Translations under genes and position numbers: made by a program | Origin: UBA7239 sp035430165 | GTDB lineage: Bacteria > Pseudomonadota > Gammaproteobacteria > Pseudomonadales > UBA7239 | Assembly (NCBI GenBank): GCA_035430165.1 | Contig: DAOMGE010000044.1 | Span: forward strand, 1-22,181 | DNA: 22,181 nt | Reading direction: 5' to 3' | Shown here: one piece after another, positions 1-7,964 of the stretch | How positions within the stretch are numbered: the stretch's first letter is position 1 | Layout of the letters: the number at the start of each line of letters is the position of its first letter | Notes under the pieces: generated by a model | Told to the model about the DNA's origin: nothing | What the model saw: only the letters and a program-made list of their open reading frames with translations | Databases searched by the model: none

Positions 1-1157
1 GGTATCGCACTGTATATCAATACCAGCGAAGACAGCTGTAATAAAAAACCGATATTGGCATGTCGATAACCGTACAAATCACCAACCCGGAATAAACCCG
101 CAGCAACAGCGATCAGAAATGAGAAGGCAAGGAGATATAGAAAAAAAAACCGTGATTTCTCCCACTGCCTCGAACTATAGAGCAACAACAAAAACCAGCA
201 CACAAAGAAAATCACAGAGACAGTGGTGGATGAAAAAGCAGAAACAGCCGGCACCCCGGCAAAGTCACCCACAAAAGCCAGCGACTTGTAAAAAAGCGTC
301 ACGTAGAATTCAGGATGTTCATGCAGGAATTTTTCAGCAATAACCTGCCAATCTGCGGGCGCTGTTGTCGGCTTCATCAGCATGGGCAACAAGAGCAAAT
401 CACTGTGGGCGTACCAGGCAAACAGCTCCCACACCATGCCACCTGCAAGCACAAGCAACACAATGTAAGCCAGGCGCCGCCTGTACAACCCGGCATGCAT
501 GCCTGTCATAACAAAAGCCAGCAGCAGTGCGGACAGGATGAAGGCCAAAGGCCCTGCACTAAGACCGGCAATCAGCGCGCCTGACAAAACAGATAGCCAT
601 GATTTCTTGCCGTAGTTGACCCACTCATCCAGGCCAGAGGCCAACAAGACAACACCCAGAGCGAGCAAGGACCACTGTATATCGACAGGATTCAACAAGG
701 ACTCGAAAAATATATCGCTGCTCATCGTAAAAAAAACCAGTACGCAGAAAAACCTCGCTGACTTCTTATCAAGAAAACAGCATCTTGAAATCACATTGCA
801 CAACAAAAAGACCGTCAGGAAAATTGCAGTGCAAGAAACAGCAATCGAGAATAAACCCGAGCCTCTCCCAAGCCACATATCAAGAAAGAAAACAATTTTT
901 GGCAAGACAATAAGATGGACATCATTATGCCTGGCCCACAAATCGTGCCAATCAAGTTGGCCTTTCGCCGCCGCCGCCAGAAATTCATGATGATCCACAA
1001 GATCAAACGAAGGCAACGCTATTCGCCACATCACCAGACCATATGAAGTCAGGACGATCGAGAGAACCGACAGCAACACATAAAAACCTGACAAAATATC
1101 CAGAATGGATAATTGTGAAAAAAACAGCCTGACACCTGAACGATAATTGCTTTTCAC
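1..1157 (-). CDS. Polytopic inner-membrane protein of unknown function (3' end off the window)
   Basis: I do not recognise a named family. The frame stays open from a GTG at 1157 to the window edge, at least 385 residues, and the C-terminus is missing. The GTG overlaps the uvrB stop (GTGA), and AAGG lies 7 nt upstream inside uvrB, which indicates translational coupling. The protein has a short basic N-terminus, a hydrophobic segment at about residues 11-40, then a polar stretch rich in His, Asp and Trp at about 51-80 (DHHEF, WHDLWARHND), followed by many hydrophobic segments. Near the visible end there is a G-Y-R-H motif. A polar first loop followed by multiple membrane spans resembles GT-C-type lipid-linked glycosyltransferases and related uncharacterised membrane proteins, but this is only a resemblance. 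A run of nine A on the plus strand (141-149) lies inside the gene without breaking the frame. Confidence 0.75.
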   Translation of the reverse strand, partial: MKSNYRSGVRLFFSQLSILDILSGFYVLLSVLSIVLTSYGLVMWRIALPSFDLVDHHEFLAAAAKGQLDWHDLWARHNDVHLIVLPKIVFFLDMWLGRGSGLFSIAVSCTAIFLTVFLLCNVISRCCFLDKKSARFFCVLVFFTMSSDIFFESLLNPVDIQWSLLALGVVLLASGLDEWVNYGKKSWLSVLSGALIAGLSAGPLAFILSALLLAFVMTGMHAGLYRRRLAYIVLLVLAGGMVWELFAWYAHSDLLLLPMLMKPTTAPADWQVIAEKFLHEHPEFYVTLFYKSLAFVGDFAGVPAVSAFSSTTVSVIFFVCWFLLLLYSSRQWEKSRFFFLYLLAFSFLIAVAAGLFRVGDLYGYRHANIGFLLQLSSLVLIYSAI

Positions 1158-3238
1158 ACAAACGCCTTTTGCCTGATATAGGCCAACTCATCCCTGACAG
1201 CAGCAGCCTCCTCAAACTCCAGGTTTTTTGCATGCTCCATCATCTGTTTTTCCAGCTTCTGGATAGCCTTGCTCATCTGTTCCAGTGACATTTCATCGAC
1301 ATTGACACGGTATTTGCCGCGACTCTCCGCGACCTTGAGGTCGCGTTTGCGACTTTTGCTACGCGACCCCGGTACTGCGCCCTCCATGATATCAATCACC
1401 GATTTCTGCACACCTTTCGGCACAATGCCATGCTCTGTATTGAATGCAACCTGCTTCGCACGCCGTCGACAGGTTTCATCCATGGCGCGCTGCATCGAGC
1501 CTGTAATGCGATCCGCATAGAGAATCGCCTTGCCGTTCAGGTTGCGCGCAGCCCTGCCAATTGTCTGTATCAGTGATCTTTCCGAGCGTAAGAAGCCTTC
1601 CTTGTCTGCATCAAGAATTGCCACCAATGACACTTCCGGCATATCCAGACCTTCACGCAGCAGGTTGATACCCACCAGCACATCGAACTCACCCAGCCGC
1701 AAATCACGGATAATTTCGACACGCTCGACCGTTTCGATATCCGAATGCAGGTAGCGAACTTTCACACCATGATCCATCAGGTAGTCCGTCAAGTCTTCCG
1801 ACATGCGTTTGGTAAGCGTAGTCACCAGTACGCGATCTTTTACGGCAACGCGCAACCGGATTTCAGACAGCAAATCATCGACTTGTGTGACAGCCGGACG
1901 CACCTCGATCTCGGGATCAATAAGGCCAGTCGGACGCACCACTTGTTCCACCACCTGCCCTGCGTGTGTTTCTTCATAAACACCCGGCGTTGCCGACACG
2001 TAAATCGTCTGCGGTGCAATCTGCTCCCATTCATCAAATCGCATGGGGCGGTTATCCAGTGCTGAAGGCAAACGGAATCCATATTCGACCAATGTTTCCT
2101 TCCGCGAACGGTCGCCACGATACATCCCGCCCAGTTGGGGAATCGTCACATGCGATTCATCTATAACCAGCAACGCATTATCCGGCAAGTAATCAAATAA
2201 TGTTGGTGGCGCTTCTCCTGGCGCACGTCCTGACAGATAGCGTGAATAATTCTCGATGCCGTTGCAGTACCCCAGCTCGGTAATCATCTCGATATCATAT
2301 TGTGTGCGCTGTTCCAGTCGCTGTGCCTCCACCAGCTTTTCCATATTGCGCAATTGCTCCAGCCTCTCACGCAACTCCTGCTTGATGTCATCGATGCGTG
2401 ACAACACATTTTCACGCGGCGTTACGTAATGGCTTTTAGGAAAAATTGTCACACGCGGCAACTTGCGTAGCATCTGGCCCGTCAGTGGATCGAAAGCATG
2501 GATCTGTTCGATTTCGTCATCAAAGAGCGCTATGCGAATCGCTTCCATATCCGAATCTGCCGGATAGATATCAATAACATCGCCACGACAACGATAAGTG
2601 GCACGCCGGAAATCAATATCATTGCGGCTGTATTGCAACTCGGCAAGACGCCGCAATAACTCGCGCTGGTCAATACGATCACCACGGGTCATGTGCAACA
2701 CCATGCTCAGATAGAGTTCAGGATCACCCAAACCATAAATGGATGAAACCGTAGCAACAACGACCACATCTTCGCGTTCGAGCAGGGCCTTGGTTGCTGA
2801 CAAACGCATCTGCTCGATATGCTCGTTTACCGATGCATCTTTCTCGATATAAGTATCAGAAGAGGGAACGTAGGCTTCTGGCTGGTAATAATCGTAGTAG
2901 GAAACAAAATACTCGACCGCGTTGTGCGGAAAGAATTCACGAAATTCTCCATACAACTGGGCCGCCAGTGTCCTGTTGGGTGCCAGCACAATGGTAGGAC
3001 GCTGTACGCGCTCAATGACATTGGCAATCGTGAAAGTCTTGCCAGAACCCGTCACACCCAGCAATGTTTGGGACATCAAGCCGGACTGTATGCCCGCTAC
3101 AAGTGCTTCGATAGCCTTGGGCTGATCGCCCGCTGGCTCGAATTTCGAACGGACAACAAAGAGCCGCGGCTCCGCTGCGTGCCGATTGGCCGGAATATCT
3201 GTCTGGGGAAAATCTGATGCCATTGCCAGAAACGCCAT
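1154..3238 (-). CDS. uvrB: UvrB, excinuclease ABC subunit B
   Basis: UvrB is the helicase-like damage-verifying subunit of nucleotide excision repair. It is loaded by UvrA and recruits the nuclease UvrC. Visible features are Walker A GVTGSGKT (about residues 61-68), the tyrosine-rich beta-hairpin (YYDYYQPEAYVP, 114-125) that clamps DNA, Walker B DESH (360-363), helicase motif VI QTIGRAAR (558-565), and a C-terminal UVR domain with LEFEEAA that binds UvrC. The length of 694 residues is slightly above the E. coli 673; the extra is mostly a 24-residue N-terminal extension. The start at 3238 and an internal ATG at 3223 (689 residues) are both possible, and neither has a clear Shine-Dalgarno. It lies after the tsf terminator, so it probably has its own promoter. 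I found no CTG-N10-CAG LexA box upstream. The stop overlaps the next gene. Confidence 0.97.
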   Translation of the reverse strand: MAFLAMASDFPQTDIPANRHAAEPRLFVVRSKFEPAGDQPKAIEALVAGIQSGLMSQTLLGVTGSGKTFTIANVIERVQRPTIVLAPNRTLAAQLYGEFREFFPHNAVEYFVSYYDYYQPEAYVPSSDTYIEKDASVNEHIEQMRLSATKALLEREDVVVVATVSSIYGLGDPELYLSMVLHMTRGDRIDQRELLRRLAELQYSRNDIDFRRATYRCRGDVIDIYPADSDMEAIRIALFDDEIEQIHAFDPLTGQMLRKLPRVTIFPKSHYVTPRENVLSRIDDIKQELRERLEQLRNMEKLVEAQRLEQRTQYDIEMITELGYCNGIENYSRYLSGRAPGEAPPTLFDYLPDNALLVIDESHVTIPQLGGMYRGDRSRKETLVEYGFRLPSALDNRPMRFDEWEQIAPQTIYVSATPGVYEETHAGQVVEQVVRPTGLIDPEIEVRPAVTQVDDLLSEIRLRVAVKDRVLVTTLTKRMSEDLTDYLMDHGVKVRYLHSDIETVERVEIIRDLRLGEFDVLVGINLLREGLDMPEVSLVAILDADKEGFLRSERSLIQTIGRAARNLNGKAILYADRITGSMQRAMDETCRRRAKQVAFNTEHGIVPKGVQKSVIDIMEGAVPGSRSKSRKRDLKVAESRGKYRVNVDEMSLEQMSKAIQKLEKQMMEHAKNLEFEEAAAVRDELAYIRQKAFV

Positions 3239-3301
3239 CAGGAAAAACGATGGGAGAATGTTACCTAAACCAGTAGCTCATGGTAGCTGTAAACCGATAA
3301 A

Positions 3302-3331
3302 AAAGGGGGCGTGATTGCACACGCCCCCTTT
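3302..3331 (-). terminator. Rho-independent terminator after tsf
   Basis: A perfect 12-bp stem (3302-3313 with 3320-3331, G+C core GGGGGCGTG) encloses a 6-nt loop. On the minus strand it is followed by a T run (3304-3299). It begins 29 nt past the tsf stop and separates rpsB-tsf from uvrB. The A and T flanks on both sides could let it act in both directions, but the plus strand has no gene to stop here. Confidence 0.92.
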
Positions 3332-3359
3332 CTCACCACATCCGGGAATGCCGCCAGAT

Positions 3360-4229
3360 TTACTTGGCCGCTACTGCAGCAGCAACCTCTGCTGCGAAAT
3401 CCACTTCTTTCTTCTCAATGCCTTCACCAACTTCCAGGCGCACAAATTGCACAACTTTGGCATTGTTTTTAGTCAAGAGCTGACCGACCTTGATTTCTGT
3501 GTCCTTGATAAACGCCTGCTCGACCAGGGAAACTTCTGACAAATATTTCTTGACTGCACCCTCAACCATCTTCTCGACGATATTGGCTGGCTTGCCGGAC
3601 TCGGCAGCCTTCGCTTCAGCAATTTCACGTTCCTTGGCAATCACAGCCGGAGAGACATTCTCGGGAGCAATCGCTTCCGGCTTGGCGGCTGCAACATGCA
3701 TGGCAATGTCACGCGCCAGCTCTTCGTTGCCACCTTCCATTGCGACCACTACACCTATCTTTATGCCGTGGATGTATGTAGACAACACAGCACCTTTAAC
3801 CAGCTGCGCACGGCGCACCTGAATGTTTTCGCCTATTTTCTGCACCAGTGCCACACGTGCCTCTTCCACTGTCTGGCCGTTCATGACCAATCCGGCAATT
3901 TTGGCAACATCCGTTTCACGCGCAGCCAATGCCACCTTGGCAACCTGATTGGCGAACGCCGTGAAATTGTCATCGCGAGCAACGAAATCAGTCTGGCTGT
4001 TCACTTCAAGGATGATGGCGGTGTCACCATCAATCGCTGCGATTATCGCGCCTTCTGCCGCAATATTGCCGGCTTTCTTGGCAGCCTTGGCCTGACCGGA
4101 CTTGCGCAGGTTATCAATAGCGGTTTCGATATCACCATCCGCTTCGACCAGGGCTTTTTTGCACTCCATCATGCCGAGGCCTGTACGCTCACGCAATTCT
4201 TTTACATTTGCTGCTGTAACTTCTGCCAT
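3360..4229 (-). CDS. tsf: Elongation factor Ts
   Basis: EF-Ts is the guanine-nucleotide exchange factor that recycles EF-Tu-GDP during translation. The 289-residue product matches family length (283 in E. coli). The N-terminal UBA-like domain contains RERTGLGMMECKKALVEA (about residues 13-30). The EF-Tu-contacting TDFVARD motif sits at 80-86, followed by the core and the coiled-coil part. I chose the ATG at 4229 because MAEV matches the family N-terminus and GAGG lies 8 nt upstream; a GTG/TTG-type extension to 4250 would add seven residues (MLEEEMT) that cover this ribosome-binding site. It lies downstream of rpsB, as is usual, but the usual next genes (pyrH, frr) are replaced by uvrB. Confidence 0.97.
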   Translation of the reverse strand: MAEVTAANVKELRERTGLGMMECKKALVEADGDIETAIDNLRKSGQAKAAKKAGNIAAEGAIIAAIDGDTAIILEVNSQTDFVARDDNFTAFANQVAKVALAARETDVAKIAGLVMNGQTVEEARVALVQKIGENIQVRRAQLVKGAVLSTYIHGIKIGVVVAMEGGNEELARDIAMHVAAAKPEAIAPENVSPAVIAKEREIAEAKAAESGKPANIVEKMVEGAVKKYLSEVSLVEQAFIKDTEIKVGQLLTKNNAKVVQFVRLEVGEGIEKKEVDFAAEVAAAVAAK

Positions 4230-4262
4230 TGTCATTTCCTCTTCAAGCAAATTTAAAAAACC

Positions 4263-4288
4263 AAAAAGGGGGACGCATCCCCCTTTTT
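4263..4288 (-). terminator. Intergenic terminator/attenuator between rpsB and tsf
   Basis: A perfect 11-bp stem (4263-4273 with 4278-4288; AAAAAGGGGGA pairing with TCCCCCTTTTT) has a 4-nt loop and is followed by further T residues on the minus strand. It lies between the rpsB stop (4309) and the tsf start (4229). In E. coli the rpsB-tsf gap also contains a partial terminator that lets some transcripts continue into tsf. Here tsf has no obvious promoter of its own, so I infer leaky termination that sets the S2 to EF-Ts ratio. Confidence 0.85.
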
Positions 4289-4308
4289 TACCGGGTTATC
4301 ACTCCCGA

Positions 4309-5052
4309 TCAGGCAGCCTCGCCACCTTCAACTTCTACAAATTCATCCTTGTTAGCAGGAACGCCCTTGGCATTTTCCTGGCCTTCTGCACAGGCATCGG
4401 CCATAGCCGTGACATACAACCTGACAGCGCGAATCGCGTCATCATTGGCAGGTATCACAATATCCACGCCGCTAGGGTCGCTATTGGTATCCACGATACC
4501 AATGACCGGTATACCCAACTTGTTGGCTTCGGTAATGGCAATGCGCTCGTGGTCAACATCGATAACAAACAGGGCATCCGGCAGGCCACCCATATCCTTG
4601 ATACCACCGATGGCGCGCTCCAGTTTTTCCATGTCGCGAGTACGCATCAAGGCTTCTTTTTTGGTCAGCAAATTGAATGTGCCGTCTTGTGACTGCTTTT
4701 CCAGATCGCGATAACGTTTGATAGATGTGCGGATAGTTTTGTAATTGGTAAGCATGCCGCCCAACCAGCGGTGGCTGACATACGGCATACCTACGCGCGA
4801 AGCCTGCTCGGCAATAATTTTGGCTGCTGCACGCTTGGTGCCCACAAACAGGATTTTATTGCGCTTGGAAGCAAGATCCTGAGCCAGGGCGAGTGCTTCA
4901 TTGAAAGCAGGCACCGTGTGCTCAAGGTTGATGATGTGAATCTTGTTACGGGCGCCGAAGATGTACTTGCCCATCTTCGGGTTCCAATAACGGGTCTGGT
5001 GTCCGAAATGCGCACCTGCTTGCAGCAGGTCGCTCATGCTGATTTTGGCCAT
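4309..5052 (-). CDS. rpsB: 30S ribosomal protein S2
   Basis: S2 is a primary component of the small ribosomal subunit, binding 16S rRNA near the head-body junction together with S1. The 247-residue product matches the family (241 in E. coli). Diagnostic stretches are the N-terminal SDLLQAGAHFGHQTRYWNPK, VGTKRAAAKIIAEQA, the SHRWLGGMLTN motif and the VIDVDHERIAITEANKLGIP strand-helix unit. The ATG at 5052 has GAGAGGA upstream at good spacing. The C-terminal tail is acidic. Transcription probably starts near 5185 after a structured leader, where S2 could regulate its own synthesis as it does in enterobacteria. The gene immediately upstream is der, not map or glnD as in many relatives. Confidence 0.98.
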   Translation of the reverse strand: MAKISMSDLLQAGAHFGHQTRYWNPKMGKYIFGARNKIHIINLEHTVPAFNEALALAQDLASKRNKILFVGTKRAAAKIIAEQASRVGMPYVSHRWLGGMLTNYKTIRTSIKRYRDLEKQSQDGTFNLLTKKEALMRTRDMEKLERAIGGIKDMGGLPDALFVIDVDHERIAITEANKLGIPVIGIVDTNSDPSGVDIVIPANDDAIRAVRLYVTAMADACAEGQENAKGVPANKDEFVEVEGGEAA

Positions 5053-5185
5053 AATGTCCTCTCGGGTTAAGCCACCACAAACCCCATCGATCCACCTGTC
5101 CTCCCGAAAGATTCAAGGCACCCAGACTGATGTGACGGTTTGTGTGAGTCGTTTGGTTTACGTTTATCCCCATCACCATGATGGG
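5053..5185 (-). promoter_or_regulatory. Structured rpsB 5' leader, candidate S2 autoregulatory RNA
   Basis: The minus-strand leader holds two clear structures. A hairpin at its 5' end has a perfect 7-bp stem (5169-5175 with 5179-5185) and a 3-nt loop. A long-range helix pairs 5076-5083 with 5137-5144 (CACAAACC with GGTTTGTG), extended by 5085-5088 with 5129-5132. It encloses about 40 nt and ends shortly before the ribosome-binding site. In enterobacteria the rpsB leader is a conserved S2 target; that this one works the same way is inferred from position and pairing. Confidence 0.55.
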
Positions 5186-5191
5186 CCGCGC

Positions 5192-5220
5192 TTTATATCA
5201 CAAAAGGGGACAGACAGGAA
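5192..5220 (-). promoter_or_regulatory. Probable rpsB promoter with stringent-type discriminator
   Basis: On the minus strand a -10 element TATAAA (5197-5192) is preceded, after 17 nt, by a weak -35 TTCCTG (5220-5215). A G+C-rich discriminator (GCGCGG) follows the -10, as in ppGpp-responsive ribosomal promoters. Only the -10 is a good match. Placement between the der stop and the folded leader supports the assignment. Confidence 0.45.
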
Positions 5221-5251
5221 ACCAAAACCGGACGACAGCGTGCAGGCTTGC

Positions 5252-6751
5252 CTACCTGTCCCTTTTCTTGAGGTGCTTGACCAGACGCTTTCGCTTCTGC
5301 TGCTGCCGTGGGGTCAGCGTATTGCGGCGTCCTTCAAACGGATTTTCGCCAGTCCGGTATTCAATACGCAGGGGGGTGCCGGACAACTGCAAGGCCTTGC
5401 GATAGATATTCTCGAGATAACGGGTGTAGTGATCCGGCACCTTGTCGACCTGATTGCCATGAATAATGACGATAGGCGGATTCTGGCCACCAGCATGCGC
5501 ATAACGCAGCTTGATACGACGCCCGTTGAACATCGGGGGCGGATGCGATGCCACGGCATCCTGCAGGATCAGTGTCAGCGCATTGGTACTCAGCTTCTGG
5601 GTGGCGGACTTGTAGGCTTTACTGATCGAGGCATACAGGTTGCCAACGCCACTGCCATGCAGGGCCGATATGAAATGAATTGCGGCAAAATTGATAAACT
5701 GGAGACGGCGATCCAGCGTGCGCTTTACATTGTTACGCTGCTCCTCATCCAGACCATCCCACTTGTTGATAGCCACTACCAGCGCACGACCTTTTTCAAT
5801 CACGTGCCCCAACAAGTGCATGTCCTGTTCAACAATACCTTCCTGTGCATCCATCACCAGAATGACAACGTTGGCATCTTCAATTGCCTGCAAGGTTTTT
5901 ACGATAGAAAATTTTTCTATCGCTTCGGTAATATTCTTGCGCTTGCGAATACCGGCTGTATCAATCAGTGTGAAGTGATCACCGTTACGCTCGTAGTCGA
6001 TATAAATACTGTCGCGCGTTGTCCCAGGCAAATCAAAAACCACCACGCGATCTTCGCCCAACATGCGATTGACCAGTGTCGACTTACCCACATTCGGCCG
6101 GCCGACAATAGCTATTTTTATCGATCTGGATGCGACAGTAACAGCAGGAGTGTTTGCCAGATCTCCATCTTCAGGATTATCAAGAACTTCAGTAAACGCA
6201 GCATTTTCCTGTTGATGCCTAACAGACTCATCGTCAGTACCAACGGGTTGCAGCACATCAGGATACAGCGCGCCCATCACATGTTCGAGTAACTGGCTGA
6301 CGCCGCGGCCGTGGACAGCAGCAATCGGATGGACTTCAGAAAAGCCCAGCGCAAAGAATTCACTGGTAGCAATATCAGGATCAAGGCCATCAGACTTGTT
6401 GATTACCAGAAAGGTTTTTTTGTGGTGCGCGCGCAAGTGGCGAGCGATCAGCTCATCCCCTGATGCGAGTCCGGCACGACAATCCACGAGAAACAAGACA
6501 ATATCCGCTTCTTCAATAGCAGTGAGCGACTGTCCTGCCATCGCGTTATCAATGCCGTGTTCCTCCTCACCAAGCCCGCCGGTATCAACGACGATGAACC
6601 GACGCCCCTCAAAAGAGGCCTCGCCATATTGGCGATCGCGGGTAAGGCCGGAATAATTGGCTACAATCGCATTTCGCGTGCGCGTAATGCGATTAAAGAG
6701 TGTGGATTTTCCTACATTGGGGCGCCCGACCAGCGCAATTACCGGCAACAC
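5252..6751 (-). CDS. der: Der (EngA), double-domain ribosome-assembly GTPase
   Basis: Der is an essential tandem GTPase needed for maturation of the 50S subunit. The first G domain shows GRPNVGKS (9-16), DTGG (56-59) and NKSD (118-121). A poorly conserved acidic linker (about 170-205) leads to the second G domain with GRPNVGKS (217-224), DTAG (264-267) and NKWD (329-332). A C-terminal KH-like domain with a basic tail ends the protein. At 499 residues it is near the E. coli 490. The start is a GTG with GGGGTG about 6 nt upstream, and MLPVIALVGRP aligns with the E. coli N-terminus. It is the last gene of the operon after bamB (40-nt gap). A possible terminator hairpin overlaps its end. Confidence 0.97.
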   Translation of the reverse strand: MLPVIALVGRPNVGKSTLFNRITRTRNAIVANYSGLTRDRQYGEASFEGRRFIVVDTGGLGEEEHGIDNAMAGQSLTAIEEADIVLFLVDCRAGLASGDELIARHLRAHHKKTFLVINKSDGLDPDIATSEFFALGFSEVHPIAAVHGRGVSQLLEHVMGALYPDVLQPVGTDDESVRHQQENAAFTEVLDNPEDGDLANTPAVTVASRSIKIAIVGRPNVGKSTLVNRMLGEDRVVVFDLPGTTRDSIYIDYERNGDHFTLIDTAGIRKRKNITEAIEKFSIVKTLQAIEDANVVILVMDAQEGIVEQDMHLLGHVIEKGRALVVAINKWDGLDEEQRNNVKRTLDRRLQFINFAAIHFISALHGSGVGNLYASISKAYKSATQKLSTNALTLILQDAVASHPPPMFNGRRIKLRYAHAGGQNPPIVIIHGNQVDKVPDHYTRYLENIYRKALQLSGTPLRIEYRTGENPFEGRRNTLTPRQQQKRKRLVKHLKKRDR

Positions 6752-6791
6752 AAAACACCCCGACTATGCATAAACTGCTGAGAATGACAAA

Positions 6792-7964
6792 TTATCTTTT
6801 GAGAACCAGCGCGTACAATTTTCCGCTATTGGTCAGCGCGTACAACACGCCACCATCGCTGAAGAGGTTGTTACTGCGGACACCGCCACCACCTACATCG
6901 TAGCGGCCGACATAGCTACCATCACTCTGCGCCAACAGATGAACGTAGCCTTCCTTATCCGCAACAGCGACATAATCACCGATAGTGGCCGCTGCAGATA
7001 AATGGCGCCCGCCAAATGCTGCGCTTTTCCAGGCTTCACGCCCCGTGCCAAGCCGCAAACCGCGGACGCTATCATCCGCCTCGACAATAAATACACTGCC
7101 GTCACCAACAGCCATGTTGCGTGCAATTGATGCTTTCTCTTCCCACTGCAGCTGCCCTTTTTCACGCTCAAGCCTGGCCACAACACCCTGGTAGCACCCG
7201 ACGATAATATCTGTTGCAGATACAATCGGGTCAGCCTGTACATCAATCACTCGCTCAAGCTCCGAACGACCTTCCGGAACAATAAAACGCTGCTCCCACT
7301 GCATCAAACCTGTTTTGGCATTCAACGCGACAATCTTGCCGTTATCAAATGCAGCATAGACAACACCTTCACGCATTACCGGCGACGAATTACCACGCAA
7401 GGTAAGGACAGCTTGCGATGCTGCATAAGACCAGCGCGGCTTACCTGTAGCGGCATCAAATGCCTGGACGCGGCTATCGATAGCCTGTACAACCACTACA
7501 TCCTCATTAACCGCAGCCGCCGCCAATACTTCACTACTCGCCTGCGCTTTCCAGCGCTGCTCCCCGTTCGCCGCGTTCAGTGCGTAAATACCGCCTTTTT
7601 CGTCTGACACCACTACCAACTGCTGGTCAGCACCAACCTCACCAATCAAGCCCACATCAAGATCATGCTTCCAGTGCACCTCGCCGGTCGAGCGATCCAT
7701 TGCGGTCACTTTGCCTTTGGCATTGGCCGCAAAGATCTGGCGCTGCTGCAAGGAGGGCTTTAGCACCAGTGCCATGACGTCATCACCCTGGCTGCCAACC
7801 CGGGTTGACCAGATGTCATCCAGCCTGATTTCCTGGGCAGGCAAATCAACCAGGGGCGCTATCACTTCCTTGTTTTTGTCATCACTGAACAGACTACAAG
7901 CCGACAACACCACAGATGAAACCGCTACCGCTGCCACTTTCCAGATCTTTGCGCTTCTATTCAT
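6792..7964 (-). CDS. bamB: BamB, outer-membrane assembly lipoprotein
   Basis: BamB is the beta-propeller lipoprotein of the BAM complex that helps BamA fold outer-membrane proteins. A lipoprotein signal peptide ends at the lipobox LSAC with Cys23; Ser at +2 fits sorting to the outer membrane. The rest consists of repeated PQQ-like blades (for example ALNAANGEQRW, AFDAATGKPRW, ALNAKTGLMQW). The 390 residues match E. coli BamB (392). The ATG overlaps the yfgM stop (ATGA), so the two are translationally coupled. The yfgM-bamB-der order is the classical gammaproteobacterial one. Confidence 0.96.
   Translation of the reverse strand: MNRSAKIWKVAAVAVSSVVLSACSLFSDDKNKEVIAPLVDLPAQEIRLDDIWSTRVGSQGDDVMALVLKPSLQQRQIFAANAKGKVTAMDRSTGEVHWKHDLDVGLIGEVGADQQLVVVSDEKGGIYALNAANGEQRWKAQASSEVLAAAAVNEDVVVVQAIDSRVQAFDAATGKPRWSYAASQAVLTLRGNSSPVMREGVVYAAFDNGKIVALNAKTGLMQWEQRFIVPEGRSELERVIDVQADPIVSATDIIVGCYQGVVARLEREKGQLQWEEKASIARNMAVGDGSVFIVEADDSVRGLRLGTGREAWKSAAFGGRHLSAAATIGDYVAVADKEGYVHLLAQSDGSYVGRYDVGGGGVRSNNLFSDGGVLYALTNSGKLYALVLKR

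Noticed and set aside
141..149. A nine-A run as a frameshift in the left-edge membrane protein
   Set aside because: The frame is continuous on both sides and the translated sequence stays hydrophobic and plausible, so no break is indicated.
3239..3301. A LexA box upstream of uvrB
   Set aside because: No CTG-N10-CAG palindrome is present; GTAGCT copies at about 3274 and 3284 are a short chance repeat.
5036..6292. A 418-codon open frame on the plus strand opposite der
   Set aside because: It lies almost entirely antisense to a well-supported der gene, has no family-like features or ribosome-binding site, and is best explained by the codon bias of der.
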